From Amycolatopsis bartoniae (GTDB lineage: Bacteria; Actinomycetota; Actinomycetes; Mycobacteriales; Pseudonocardiaceae), in NCBI RefSeq assembly GCF_014191255.1, contig NZ_JACHWH010000007.1, positions 186,001 through 250,000 on the forward strand: a stretch of 64,000 bases of DNA, read 5' to 3'. Shown in pieces: positions 33,770-42,504 of this stretch (the first letter of the stretch is position 1; every line of letters begins with the position of its first letter). The translations under genes were made by a program, and so were the position numbers. The notes below the pieces were generated by a model. It was not told the DNA's origin. It worked only from the letters and a program-made list of their open reading frames with translations, and did no database searches.

Positions 33770-34698
33770 TCGTCACCGTCACCCCCAACCCCAGCGTGGA
33801 CCGCACGCTCTTCGTCGACGCCCTCACCCGGGGCGCGGTCACGCGTGCGAAACGCACCCTGTCCGAACCCAGCGGCAAGGGCGTCAACGTCAGCCTCGCG
33901 CTCCAGGCACACCGGTGCCCGACCACCGCGGTGCTCCCGCTCGGCGGCGCGACCGGAACCGACCTGTCGCGCATGCTGACCGGCACCGGCCTGTCGTTCC
34001 GGGAGGTGCCCATCCACGGCACCACGCGCAGCAACGTCAGCCTCGCCGAACCGGACGGCACCGTCACCAAGATCAACGAGCACGGTCCGGCGCTGAGCCG
34101 GGACGAGGTGCGGGCGCTGCGTGAGGCGACGCTGGCCGCGGGCCGGGGCGCCCGGTGGCTCGCCGCCTGCGGCAGCCTGCCGGAAGGGCTGGACGAACGG
34201 TTCTACATCGAGCTGCTGGGCGAAGCCCGCCGGCTCGGCCTGCGGGTCGCGGTCGACACGTCCGGGATCGCCCTGCGCTGGGCGATCGAGGCCGGACCGG
34301 ACGTCGTCAAGCCCAACCGGGAGGAGCTCGCCGAGGCGATCGGGCGGAAACTCACCACGCTCGGCGACGTCCTCGCCGCTGCCGGCCAGCTGCGTGAGCG
34401 GGGCGCGCGGTCGGTGCTGGCAAGTCTCGGGCCGGACGGCGCCGTCCTGGTGGACGACAACGGTGCCGTGCACGGAGAAGCGCCCGTCGAGCAGGCGGTG
34501 TCCGCCGTCGGGGCGGGAGACGCGCTGCTGGCCGGCTTCCTGGCCGCCGGCGGGGCGGGGCGGGAGGCGCTCGCGGAAGGCCTCCGCTGGGCGGCGGCCT
34601 CCGTGCAGCACGCCGGAACCCTGCTGACCGCGACCGGTGGCGACAGCCCGGTGGTCCTGCACGATGAGGTCGACGTCCACCGGCGGCTGGCGGACTGA
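33766..34698 (+). CDS. PfkB-family phosphosugar kinase (1-phosphofructokinase/tagatose-6-phosphate kinase type)
   Basis: A 310-residue ribokinase-fold enzyme. It opens TVTPNPSVDRT, typical of the FruK/LacC branch that phosphorylates sugar phosphates. It has the first PfkB motif (EPSGKGVNVSLAL) and the catalytic second motif SAVGAGDALLAGFLAAGG with its Asp base. It probably adds the second phosphate to the product of the FGGY kinase to make a ketose bisphosphate for the class II aldolase. The GTG start overlaps the DeoR gene. Confidence 0.92.
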   Translation: MIVTVTPNPSVDRTLFVDALTRGAVTRAKRTLSEPSGKGVNVSLALQAHRCPTTAVLPLGGATGTDLSRMLTGTGLSFREVPIHGTTRSNVSLAEPDGTVTKINEHGPALSRDEVRALREATLAAGRGARWLAACGSLPEGLDERFYIELLGEARRLGLRVAVDTSGIALRWAIEAGPDVVKPNREELAEAIGRKLTTLGDVLAAAGQLRERGARSVLASLGPDGAVLVDDNGAVHGEAPVEQAVSAVGAGDALLAGFLAAGGAGREALAEGLRWAAASVQHAGTLLTATGGDSPVVLHDEVDVHRRLAD

Positions 34699-34773
34699 AC
34701 CCCCGGGCCCGATCAATGTATTGACAGAGCGCAGCTGGACACACCGGTGACGCCGCATGCCTGCCCCGAAAGC

Positions 34774-35874
34774 CTAAGGCAGCACCAAGTCCAGCTCCAG
34801 CCAGCGGCTCAGGTCTCTGATCTCCCGGTCGACGGCGGCGCTCATCGTCTTGGTGAATTCGGTGTCCCGGTGGATCGCGGCGACCCGGAACACACCGGCC
34901 TTGCGGTCGGCAGTGGCGTCCAGCTTTCCCACCAGCCGGTCGCCGTAGAGGATGGGCAGCGCGTAATACCCCCATCGCCGTTTCGCCGCCGGTTTGTAGA
35001 TTTCCAGCTGATAATCGAATTGGAAGAGCTCGGCGGTGCGCGCCCGGTCGTGGACCAGCCGGTCGAAGGGCGACAACAACGCCGCGCGCCCGGAGAACGG
35101 CTGGCCCAGCGCGGCGGGATCAACCCGCCACTCGCCCTTCACACCCGCCACCACGGCCGGCTCGCCCGCCTCGCCGACGTCCGCCGGCTCCACCGGGTAC
35201 TCCGGTCCCCGTGCCCTGGCGATGCCCAGCGCGCACAGCCGCCGCTCGTCACGGACGCGCCGCGCCTGGTCGGCGGGCACCGCGGGCTCGTCCGGATACA
35301 CCCGTTCCGCCAGGTCCCACAGCCGGTCGCGCCCGCGCCGCCCGGCGACCGCCACCTCCCCGCGCAGCACCATGATCTCCAGCAGCTGCGTCACATTGCG
35401 GTTGTTGGTCCAGCCCGTCGACCCCCACGGCACCACACACCTGTCGGGCAGCTCCCGCGACCGCGACGGCCCCTCGTCGCCGAGCACCCGCAGGATGTGC
35501 CGCCGGCACACGTCGTTGGCCTTGACCCACTCGTCGTAGGCCACCCGCCACTTCCGGAACTCACCACACCAGGGCCAGGCCGCCATGTCCGCGCGGTAGA
35601 GCTTGACGTCCGCAGCCGGCCGGATCATCGCCCGCAGCTCGATCAGCGAGCGCTCCTCCAGAGCGGTGACCAGCTGGGCGGGCGTGTACGCCGCACCGAG
35701 CCGGCTCCAGGCCACCAAGTCAGCGCTGGGCGCCACCGCCGCGGTCGGGTCGATCTGCAGCAACGTCAACCCGCTCACCACATCGAGCAGTCCCGCCGGG
35801 CGCACGCGATCGAGCAGCTGCGCGCGTACCGCGATCCGCCGCGCATCAACCCGGGAAAGCTCGTGAACGCCCAT
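34774..35874 (-). CDS. YcaQ/AlkZ-family winged-helix DNA glycosylase
   Basis: A 366-residue protein of the HTH_42 family that includes Streptomyces AlkZ and E. coli YcaQ, enzymes that unhook DNA interstrand crosslinks and excise alkylated bases. The N-terminal winged helix has RRIAVRAQLL, and the catalytic-type Q-x-D motif occurs as LLQIDPTAAVAPSADL. Tandem winged-helix segments follow, ending with the C-terminal LLSPFDRLVHDRART and RWGYYALPILYGDRLVGKLD blocks. The QxD form is typical of the YcaQ branch rather than the self-resistance AlkZ (QxQ), so general repair is more likely than toxin immunity. Confidence 0.88.
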   Translation of the reverse strand: MGVHELSRVDARRIAVRAQLLDRVRPAGLLDVVSGLTLLQIDPTAAVAPSADLVAWSRLGAAYTPAQLVTALEERSLIELRAMIRPAADVKLYRADMAAWPWCGEFRKWRVAYDEWVKANDVCRRHILRVLGDEGPSRSRELPDRCVVPWGSTGWTNNRNVTQLLEIMVLRGEVAVAGRRGRDRLWDLAERVYPDEPAVPADQARRVRDERRLCALGIARARGPEYPVEPADVGEAGEPAVVAGVKGEWRVDPAALGQPFSGRAALLSPFDRLVHDRARTAELFQFDYQLEIYKPAAKRRWGYYALPILYGDRLVGKLDATADRKAGVFRVAAIHRDTEFTKTMSAAVDREIRDLSRWLELDLVLP

Positions 35875-35883
35875 CGCCCGACG

Positions 35884-37401
35884 CTAGCCGACACCGCCCG
35901 GTGCGTCAGCCGGAACCGTCCGGGCAGTCGCCCGGGCTACCGCATCGGCCAGGGCGTGCGGGGTGGGGTGGGTGGCACGCCAGGCGATGACGTGGTCGGG
36001 CCGGACCAGCAGGGCGCCGTGCTCGCCGATGCCGTAGTGATCGGTCCGGCCGGGAAGGACTGCTACGTCGAGGAAGGCGCCCGCGGGATCGACTTCGCGT
36101 GCGGCCCGCGTCCAGGCATTTCCGCCGGGGCCGGTGAGCAGCAGGTAGCGGCCGTCGCGGACCAGGTCGAGGGTCGAGATCCCGAGGAGCCCCAGGTGCG
36201 GCAGCCGGGTTCCCGGTTCGCCGTGCCAGCGGCTCGGCTCGTCGGCCACCGGGTGGCCGGAATCGTGGTTGCCCGCGGGGTAGCGGTAGCCGATGGCCAC
36301 GGCCGCCTCGCTGAGCCGCGGGCGGGCCCCCGCGCGGTCGCGGACACGGAGCACCGCTTGGTCCACCGTCAGCTCACCGACCGCACGGCGTTCGGGCTCG
36401 TAGGAGTCCAGCAGCCGCGGATGAGCGTCGCCGCGCAGGACGGACACCAGTTTGGCCGTGAGGTTCCAGGCGTCCTGGATGCCGAGGTTGGCACCGAATC
36501 CGCCCACCGGCGGAGTGACGTGCGCGGCGTCCCCGAGCAGGAAAACCCGGTCGGCACGGTAGGAGTCGGCCACCCAGCCGCTCATCCGCCACGCCCGGCT
36601 CCCGGTGATCGCGACGCCGGTCGCGGGCAGTCCCAGCGCCTGGCAGACCAGCTCCCGGGACTCCTCGGCGTTCATGGTCGTGCCGGGGTCGCAGGGAAAG
36701 GACACGGCTCCGCGAGTCCGTGCGGTGTGCCACGAGATGAACACCTCCCCCGCCCATGCCATCGCGAGCCGACGGCCGTCGAGGACCGGGCGCAGGTCGG
36801 CCTCGAAGTCGATCTCCCGCACGTGCGAGAGCACCTCCTCGCCGGCGCGGCCGATCCTCAGCCCCTCCCTGATGGTGCTGCCGTTCCCGTCGGCGGCCAG
36901 CAGGTAGTCACCCTCCACTGTGTACGGTTCGCCGTTCGCGTCGAGCACCCGGGCCACCACCCGGTCGCCGGACTGGGTCAGGTCGAGGAAACGGTGGCCG
37001 AACCGCAGATCGGCACCGGCGGCGCGGGCGTGCTTCCGCACGATCTCCTCCAGGTCGGCTTGTTTGACCAGAGCGCTGGGACACGGCGAGACTTCGCCGA
37101 AGTCCTCGGCGGCCGGCAACCGCCAACGCCGGAGTTCCCGCCCGGCGAGCGAGTCGACGACCGCGGCTTGGTCGGCCGGCGGAAGGCTGCGCTGCAGGGC
37201 GTAGACGTCCCGATCCGCTCCGACGGCCCGGTAGGCCTCCATGGTCCGCGGGTAGAACAGCTTGGCGCGCAACCTGGTGGAAACCACAGGGTGCTTCTCG
37301 ACCAGGACGGGGGTGATGCCACGGGCGGCGAGGAACAGCGCGGCGGACGCGCCCACGATGCTGCCGCCGACGATCAGCACCGGAGTGTGTTCGACGTTCA
37401 T
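35884..37401 (-). CDS. FAD-dependent aromatic monooxygenase (PheA/TfdB-type hydroxylase)
   Basis: A 505-residue class A flavoprotein monooxygenase. The FAD Rossmann motif is VLIVGGSIVGASAALFLA; the DG motif YLLAADGNGSTIRE; and the second FAD motif RVFLLGDAAHVTPPVGGFGANLGIQDAWNL. The thioredoxin-like tail contains DHVIAWRA. It hydroxylates an aromatic or polyketide substrate with NAD(P)H and oxygen. It is divergent from a double Lrp/AsnC-type regulator and is probably its target. It is the intact counterpart of the broken homologue at 3742. Confidence 0.93.
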   Translation of the reverse strand: MNVEHTPVLIVGGSIVGASAALFLAARGITPVLVEKHPVVSTRLRAKLFYPRTMEAYRAVGADRDVYALQRSLPPADQAAVVDSLAGRELRRWRLPAAEDFGEVSPCPSALVKQADLEEIVRKHARAAGADLRFGHRFLDLTQSGDRVVARVLDANGEPYTVEGDYLLAADGNGSTIREGLRIGRAGEEVLSHVREIDFEADLRPVLDGRRLAMAWAGEVFISWHTARTRGAVSFPCDPGTTMNAEESRELVCQALGLPATGVAITGSRAWRMSGWVADSYRADRVFLLGDAAHVTPPVGGFGANLGIQDAWNLTAKLVSVLRGDAHPRLLDSYEPERRAVGELTVDQAVLRVRDRAGARPRLSEAAVAIGYRYPAGNHDSGHPVADEPSRWHGEPGTRLPHLGLLGISTLDLVRDGRYLLLTGPGGNAWTRAAREVDPAGAFLDVAVLPGRTDHYGIGEHGALLVRPDHVIAWRATHPTPHALADAVARATARTVPADAPGGVG

Positions 37402-37403
37402 GG

Positions 37404-37413
37404 CACGATCGTG
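37404..37413. promoter_or_regulatory. Palindrome in the monooxygenase/Lrp divergent gap
   Basis: CACGATCGTG is a perfect 10-base palindrome directly upstream of the monooxygenase start. TCGTGTC nearby (37409-37415) has an inverted partner GACACGA at 37464-37470, close to the regulator start. Spaced sites like this could be contacted by an oligomeric Lrp protein. Inferred from position. Confidence 0.3.
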
Positions 37414-37484
37414 TCCGCCGACCGGGACTGGATCCGCTCAGGCATCCTGGACCGCGTAAATCCGACACGAGTCGAGGTGCTGTG

Positions 37485-38461
37485 ATGGAATCTGCCCGGT
37501 ACGACGCCACCGATCTTCAGATCCTCCACGCCCTCCACCTGGACGCACGGGCGCCGTTCGCCCGGATCGCGTCCACCATCGGCGTCTCCGACCAGACCGT
37601 CGCCCGGCGCTACACCCGCCTGCGAAGCGAGGGGTCGCTGCGCATCTGGGGACTGGTCGACCCGGCCCGGCTGGGCCACATGGAATGGGTGGTGCGCATC
37701 CGGTGCACCCCGGACTCCGCCGCCGGCGTGGCGGCCGCCCTGGCCCGGCGGACGGACACCTCGTGGATCAGCCGGACCTCCGGCGGCACCGAACTGGTCT
37801 GCGTCACCCAGGCCCCCACCCCGGCCGACGAGCTGCTGCTGAAGTCGTTGCCCCGCAACGCGCGCATCCTCGACGTCACCGCGCACTGCCTGCTGCACGC
37901 GTTCTGCGGCCGTGCCGGGGGCGTGGTCACCAAACTGGCCGCGCTGTCCCCGCACCAGGTCGCGCAGCTGCGACCGCCCGCCCCTGACCGGGCACAACCG
38001 GTCGAGCTGGACGACGTCGACCGCCGCATCCTCGCCCGGCTGCGTGCCGACGGCCGGGCCCCGATCGCGCGGCTCGCCGCCGAGGCCGGGGTTTCGCACT
38101 CCACGGTGCAACGCCGGATCACGGAGCTGCGCGACACCGGCGTGCTCTACTTCGACGTCGACACCGAACGTGCCCGGCTCGGCCTGCACATCCGCACGCT
38201 GCTCTGGCTGACCGCCACACCCGCACGGCTCCAGGCCACCGGCACCGCACTGGCCACGCACCCGGAGGTGGCCTTCGCGCGGCGATCACGGGCAACCGCA
38301 ACCTGTACGCGTCGGTGATCACGCCCGGCGTCGCCGGGCTCTACGCCTACCTGACCGAAAAGCTCGCCACGCTCCCGGACGTGCAGGATCTGGAAAGCTC
38401 GCTGGTCGTGCACACCGTCAAAGGGCCGCCCGGAATCCGCATTCCAGAACCGGCCCGCTGA
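37485..38461 (+). pseudogene. Double Lrp/AsnC-family regulator with a late frameshift
   Basis: A two-unit Lrp protein. Unit 1 is the helix-turn-helix YDATDLQILHALHLDARAPF...VSDQTVARRYTRLRSEG plus ligand domain (residues 1-150). Unit 2 is VELDDVDRRILARLRADGRAPI...VSHSTVQRRITELRDTG plus ligand domain. Near 38277-38283 the frame shifts by one base: AFARRSRAT replaces the expected AxAITGNRNLYASVI, which follows in the next frame and continues normally to a TGA at 38459-38461. The frame as written stops at 38318. It could be a true mutation or a one-base assembly error in GCGCGGCG. About 325 residues if repaired. It is divergent from the flavin monooxygenase gene. Confidence 0.75.
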
Positions 38462-38864
38462 ACCGCAACGCCACGCCACGCCGAAGACAGGGGAAATCGC
38501 CGCCGCGATCGACTGGCAAAGACGGCGCACGCACCTCCACTTTTGCTCATATTTCTCGTTGTTCGCTTTTTCGCACAACCGCCAGTTCCGCGACTCCATT
38601 CAGGGGAAAAGATCAAAAACGGCCACGGAACGTAGCTCGGAACGAATCATGAGCCCCTTATCGACGGGCCGGAACAAGATCGACGACCCGAATCGTCAAT
38701 TCGTGACAGTTGCGACGGGTTCGCAACACAGCCCAGTACGCGGACGCCTTCGAAGATCTCCGCGACAATGCGAGCGCACCGGCAAGGGACGAAACCGGAC
38801 ACTTCCCCCGTGAATAATCGACATGGTCCATCCGAGTGATGGTTGTTTCTCGCACCGCCGCGTC

Positions 38865-38893
38865 TTGACACCGGAAACTGCGGCTGATTGAAT
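38865..38893 (+). promoter_or_regulatory. Putative promoter of the phosphonate operon
   Basis: TTGACA (38865-38870) is separated by 17 bases from TTGAAT (38888-38893), a good housekeeping sigma-factor arrangement with 4 of 6 matches at -10. Transcription would start near 38900, leaving a leader of about 130 bases before the GTG at 39034. It is the only such match close to the cluster's first gene. Confidence 0.45.
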
Positions 38894-38903
38894 CGTTCCT
38901 CAT

Positions 38904-38932
38904 GAGATCAACAGCCACATTACGTTGATCTC
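38904..38932. promoter_or_regulatory. Perfect 9-bp inverted repeat just downstream of the promoter
   Basis: GAGATCAAC and GTTGATCTC are perfect inverted copies around an 11-base spacer. The position directly after the predicted start site suits either a repressor operator (roadblock) or a stable hairpin in the 5' leader. No dedicated regulator gene lies inside the cluster. Confidence 0.5.
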
Positions 38933-39033
38933 GGCACTCACACAGGAAACTGGGGCGAACACTCGCACTGCGAGTTCTGCGCATTTTTCGGTATTTCCCG
39001 GAAAGCCGCCCCATCCCAATTAGAGGAGGCCGC

Positions 39034-39945
39034 GTGTGGACTAATGCCGTGTCCAACGAATTCCGCAGGGGAAGACTGCGTGAGCTTCTTGCGGCAGGCC
39101 GGCGGCTCCGGCTCATCGAGGTGCACAACCCGGTTTCCGCGATCATCGCGGAGTACGCGAACGCGCTGGACCAGGATTCCTCGCGCAGCCTGGAGTTCGA
39201 CGGCTTCTGGTCGAGCTCGCTGGCGGACTCGACCTCGTTCGGCCTTCCCGACATCGAACTGCTCGGTCCCCGCAAGCGGCTGGAGAACATCCAGGACATC
39301 TTCACCGTCACGACGAAACCGCTCGTCATGGACGGGGACACCGGCGGGCCGGTGGAGCATTTCGAATACACCGTCCGCGACCTCGAACGAGCCGGTGTCT
39401 CCGCCGTCGTGATCGAGGACAAGACCGGCCTGAAGCGGAACTCGTTGCTGGGCACCAGCGTCGAGCAGAGGTCGGCGCCGGTGGCCGAGTTCTGCGAGAA
39501 GATCAAGCGGGGCAAGGCCGCGCAGACGACGCGGGACTTCATGATCATCGCGCGGATCGAGAGCCTCATCCTGGGCCAGGGCATGCCCGAAGCGCTCCAC
39601 CGCGCAAACGCCTACGTGGACGCGGGTGCCGACGGCATCATGATCCACAGCCGCGAGGAGAGTCCGCGCGAGGTGCTCGAGTTCGCGGCCGAGTTCCGGC
39701 AGGTGCACCCGGCGGTCCCACTCGTTTCCGTGCCCACCACGTACAACTCCGTGCGGGCCGGGGAACTGCAGGAGGCCGGTTTCGACGTGGTCATCTACGC
39801 GAACCACATGATGCGCGCGGCACTGCGCGCGATGGTCGAGGTGTCCCGGGAGATCCTGCGCCACGACCGGACGGCCGAGGTGGAAAGCCGCTGCCTCGGG
39901 ATCGACGCGATCCTCTCCCTCCCCGAGCGCGGCGTGGCCGTGTGA
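39034..39945 (+). CDS. pepM: Phosphoenolpyruvate phosphomutase
   Basis: A 303-residue isocitrate-lyase-superfamily enzyme that rearranges phosphoenolpyruvate to phosphonopyruvate, the entry step to C-P compounds. The mutase signature E-D-K-x5-N-S is present as EDKTGLKRNS (Glu128-Ser137), separating it from methylisocitrate lyases and oxaloacetate hydrolases. Other expected active-site residues are also there: Asp73 in SFGLPD, Asp100 and Asp102 in MDGDTGG (magnesium), Arg in IIARIES and His in GIMIHSR. The GTG start follows GAGGAGG. It is the first gene of the cluster. Because the equilibrium favours phosphoenolpyruvate, a strong downstream pull is needed, probably the condensing enzyme encoded two genes on. 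Confidence 0.92.
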   Translation: MWTNAVSNEFRRGRLRELLAAGRRLRLIEVHNPVSAIIAEYANALDQDSSRSLEFDGFWSSSLADSTSFGLPDIELLGPRKRLENIQDIFTVTTKPLVMDGDTGGPVEHFEYTVRDLERAGVSAVVIEDKTGLKRNSLLGTSVEQRSAPVAEFCEKIKRGKAAQTTRDFMIIARIESLILGQGMPEALHRANAYVDAGADGIMIHSREESPREVLEFAAEFRQVHPAVPLVSVPTTYNSVRAGELQEAGFDVVIYANHMMRAALRAMVEVSREILRHDRTAEVESRCLGIDAILSLPERGVAV

Positions 39946-39964
39946 CGCCAGAACGGAGTGAGCG

Positions 39965-41320
39965 ATGACCGTTACCGCACGACGGGAACTGGTGCTGGGC
40001 GCCTACCTGTCCTACGGCACGGGGCACCACGCCGCGGCGTGGCGTCATCCGGAGGCGGTGGCCGACGGCGCGCAGAACATCGGCCATTACGTCAATCTGG
40101 CGCGCACGGCCGAGCGCGGGCTGTTCGACTTCATGTTCCTGTCCGACACGCCCTCGGTCTTCAACGACGACCAGGACGGCTACGGCGGGCGCGTCGTGGT
40201 GTTCGAGCCGATGACGTTGTTGTCGGCGCTGGCGATGACGACGACGCACCTGGGGCTGATCGCCACCTCCTCCACCACGTACAAGGAGCCGTACAACGTC
40301 GCCCGCGAGTTCGCCTCGCTCGATCTGATCAGCGGCGGCCGGGCCGGCTGGAACCTCGTCACCTCGTCCAAGAGCGACGCGGCGCGCAACTTCGGGCTGC
40401 CCGCGCACCCCGACCACGACGCGCGGTACGAGCGGGCCGCGGAGTTCTACGACGTGGTCACGGGGCTGTGGGACAGCTGGGACGACGACGCGCTGCCACG
40501 GGACAAGGAGGGAGGCCGGTTCTACGACCCGCGGCGGCGCCATCCGCTGCGGCACGAGGGCCCCGCGTTCCGCGTACTGGGCGAGCTGAACATCTCCCGT
40601 CCGGTCCAGGGCCATCCGGTGATCGTCCAGGCCGGCTCGTCCGAAGCCGGCAAGGAGCTCGCCGCCCGCACCGCCGAGATCGTGTTCACCGCACAGCCCG
40701 ATCCCGAGCGCGGCAGTGCGTTCGCGCGGGACCTCAAGGCCCGGCTGGGCCGGTTTCCGCGGGTGAACCCGGACGTGCTCGTGCTGCCGGGGCTGTGCCC
40801 GTTCACCGGCCCCACCGACGAGATCGCCCGGGAGCGGTTCGAGCAGCTCCAGCGGCTGATCCACCCCAGGCTCGGGGTCGCGATGCTGTCCGACCTCGTC
40901 GGTGGTTTCGACCTCTCGGGCTACGACGTCGACGGTCCGCTGCCGCGATTGCCCCCGTCCAACGGCAACCAGAGCCGGCGGGCCCTGATCGAGCGGCTCG
41001 CCCGGGAAGACGGATTGTCCATCCGTCAGCTCTACGAGCGGATGACCGTGGCCCGCGGGCACGCCGTGGTCATCGGGTCCTACCAGCGCGTCGCCGAGAC
41101 GATGGCCGAATGGCTGGAGGCCGGCGCGGCCGACGGGTTCAACATCATGCCGCCCTACCTGCCGGGCGCGCTCGACGAGTTCGTCGACCACGTCGTGCCG
41201 CGCCTGCAGGCACTGGGTGTCTACAAACAGTCCTATCGCGACGGAACGCTGCGCGACAAGCTCGGCCTGCTGCGGCCGCCGAGCCGCTACGCGCGGTCCC
41301 GCGTCCTCACCGGACGCTGA
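39965..41320 (+). CDS. FMN-dependent monooxygenase, NtaA/SnaA/DszA (bacterial luciferase-like) type
   Basis: A 451-residue flavin monooxygenase of the nitrilotriacetate monooxygenase family. It carries [61 protein letters not shown] and [22 protein letters not shown], all conserved in this group. Such enzymes use reduced FMN supplied by a separate reductase and oxidise C-N or C-S bonds. No reductase gene is adjacent. Within a phosphonate cluster, N-hydroxylation or oxidative C-N cleavage of an amino-phosphonate intermediate is plausible but unproven. It starts 19 bases after pepM with a GGAGTGAGCG site. Confidence 0.88.
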   Translation: MTVTARRELVLGAYLSYGTGHHAAAWRHPEAVADGAQNIGHYVNLARTAERGLFDFMFLSDTPSVFNDDQDGYGGRVVVFEPMTLLSALAMTTTHLGLIATSSTTYKEPYNVAREFASLDLISGGRAGWNLVTSSKSDAARNFGLPAHPDHDARYERAAEFYDVVTGLWDSWDDDALPRDKEGGRFYDPRRRHPLRHEGPAFRVLGELNISRPVQGHPVIVQAGSSEAGKELAARTAEIVFTAQPDPERGSAFARDLKARLGRFPRVNPDVLVLPGLCPFTGPTDEIARERFEQLQRLIHPRLGVAMLSDLVGGFDLSGYDVDGPLPRLPPSNGNQSRRALIERLAREDGLSIRQLYERMTVARGHAVVIGSYQRVAETMAEWLEAGAADGFNIMPPYLPGALDEFVDHVVPRLQALGVYKQSYRDGTLRDKLGLLRPPSRYARSRVLTGR

Positions 41321-41361
41321 AAGCACCTCCCCCCACGAGAATCACGAGAAGGAGTCCGAAC

Positions 41362-42504
41362 ATGCGTGACGACATCATCCTCGAAGACACCACGCTGCGC
41401 GACGGCGAGCAGGCCCCCGGTCTCGCCTTCTCCCGGGAGACGAAGGTCGCCATCTTCACCGCGCTGGTCGACGCCGGTGTCCGCTGGCTGGAGGCGGGCA
41501 TCCCGGCCATGGGCGGGGACGACGTCCTGGCGATGAAGGAGATGCTGGAACGCCGGGACGAGGTCAACCTCATCGGCTGGAACCGCGGGGTCCTCGACGA
41601 CGTGCGGTACACCATCTCGCTCGGCTTCAAGGCTGTCCACATCGGACTGCCGACGTCGAACATCCACCTCAAGCACAGCGTCAAGAAGGACCGCGGCTGG
41701 CTGCTGTCCACGGCCGCGGACATGGTGAAGTTCGCCAAGGACCAGGGCTGCTTCGTCTCGATCAGCGCCGAGGACGTGGGCCGCACCAACCTGTCCTTCC
41801 TGCAGGAGTACGCCGGCCGCGTCCGCGAAGCCGGTGCCGACCGGCTGCGGTTGTCCGACACCATCGGCATCCTCGACTCCCGCCAGTACGCCGAGCGCGT
41901 GCGCGCGGTCGCGGAGGCGACGGACATCGACCTGCAGGCCCACTGCCACAACGACTTCGGCCTCGCGGTCGCCAACACGCTCGCCGGTCTCGAAGCCGGT
42001 GTGCGGTACTTCCACGTGTGCGTGAACGGGATCGGCGAACGTGCCGGAATGGCGGACCTCGCGCAGATGGTCCTGGCGCTGCGCGAGTTCCACGACGTCG
42101 ACCTCGGCATCGACACCACGAAGCTGCGCAGCCTGGCCGAGGTGGTGGCGCGCGCGTCGCGGCAGCCGATCCTGCCCTGGCAGCCGGTGGTGGGCACGAA
42201 CGTCTTCGCGCACGAGTCCGGGATCCACGCCAACGGCATGCTCAACGACTCGAAGACCTTCGAGCCGTTCCCCCCGGACCTCGTGGGCGGCGAGCGCCGG
42301 CTGGTGGTCGGGAAGCACTCGGGCCGTGCGGTCATCAAGCACGCGCTGGAGGCCGAGGGGGTCGGGGTGGACGACGCCCTGCTCGACGAGTGCCTGCGCC
42401 GGGTGCGGACGTACGCGGTCGCGCACGGCGGCGAGATCGCGCCCGCCGACCTGCGGGTCATCTACGCCGAGGTGGCGGGCGCGGTGGCGGGGACGGCGTC
42501 CTGA
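41362..42504 (+). CDS. Homocitrate synthase-like acyltransferase (candidate phosphonomethylmalate synthase)
   Basis: A 380-residue DRE-TIM metallolyase. The first motif is [17 protein letters not shown]; the metal-binding HxH is [14 protein letters not shown]; the substrate/metal loop is [11 protein letters not shown]; and [10 protein letters not shown] closes the active site. Length and motifs match NifV/homocitrate synthases, which lack the long regulatory domain of leucine-pathway isopropylmalate synthase, so feedback control by leucine is not expected. FrbC in FR-900098 and PmmS in phosphinothricin biosynthesis do the analogous reaction: phosphonopyruvate (or its phosphinate) plus acetyl-CoA gives 2-phosphonomethylmalate. 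Two genes after pepM, that is its most likely role here. It has a GAAGGAG ribosome-binding site. Confidence 0.85.
   Translation: MRDDIILEDTTLRDGEQAPGLAFSRETKVAIFTALVDAGVRWLEAGIPAMGGDDVLAMKEMLERRDEVNLIGWNRGVLDDVRYTISLGFKAVHIGLPTSNIHLKHSVKKDRGWLLSTAADMVKFAKDQGCFVSISAEDVGRTNLSFLQEYAGRVREAGADRLRLSDTIGILDSRQYAERVRAVAEATDIDLQAHCHNDFGLAVANTLAGLEAGVRYFHVCVNGIGERAGMADLAQMVLALREFHDVDLGIDTTKLRSLAEVVARASRQPILPWQPVVGTNVFAHESGIHANGMLNDSKTFEPFPPDLVGGERRLVVGKHSGRAVIKHALEAEGVGVDDALLDECLRRVRTYAVAHGGEIAPADLRVIYAEVAGAVAGTAS

Larger units (their letters stand above)
38462..39033. other. 572-base AT-richer intergenic region upstream of the phosphonate cluster
   Basis: No convincing coding sequence is present on either strand. 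The base composition is visibly lower in GC than the surroundings, with runs such as TTTTTCGG and GGGGAAAAGATC. The right-hand part contains a good promoter match (38865-38893) and a perfect dyad (38904-38932) before the phosphoenolpyruvate mutase start. The left part (38462-38860) shows nothing else I can assign. Confidence 0.6.

Noticed and set aside
34721-34726. TTGACA as a promoter -35 element
   Set aside because: It lies between the ends of two convergent genes and has no -10 match 16-19 bases downstream.
34747-37485. 912-residue plus-strand frame opposite the glycosylase and monooxygenase genes
   Set aside because: Antisense shadow; both minus-strand genes have full family motifs.
39034-39945. 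Methylisocitrate lyase, carboxyphosphonoenolpyruvate mutase or oxaloacetate hydrolase
   Set aside because: The lyase KKCGH-type catalytic Cys motif is absent, while the mutase EDK-x5-NS loop with its Lys, Asn and Ser is complete.
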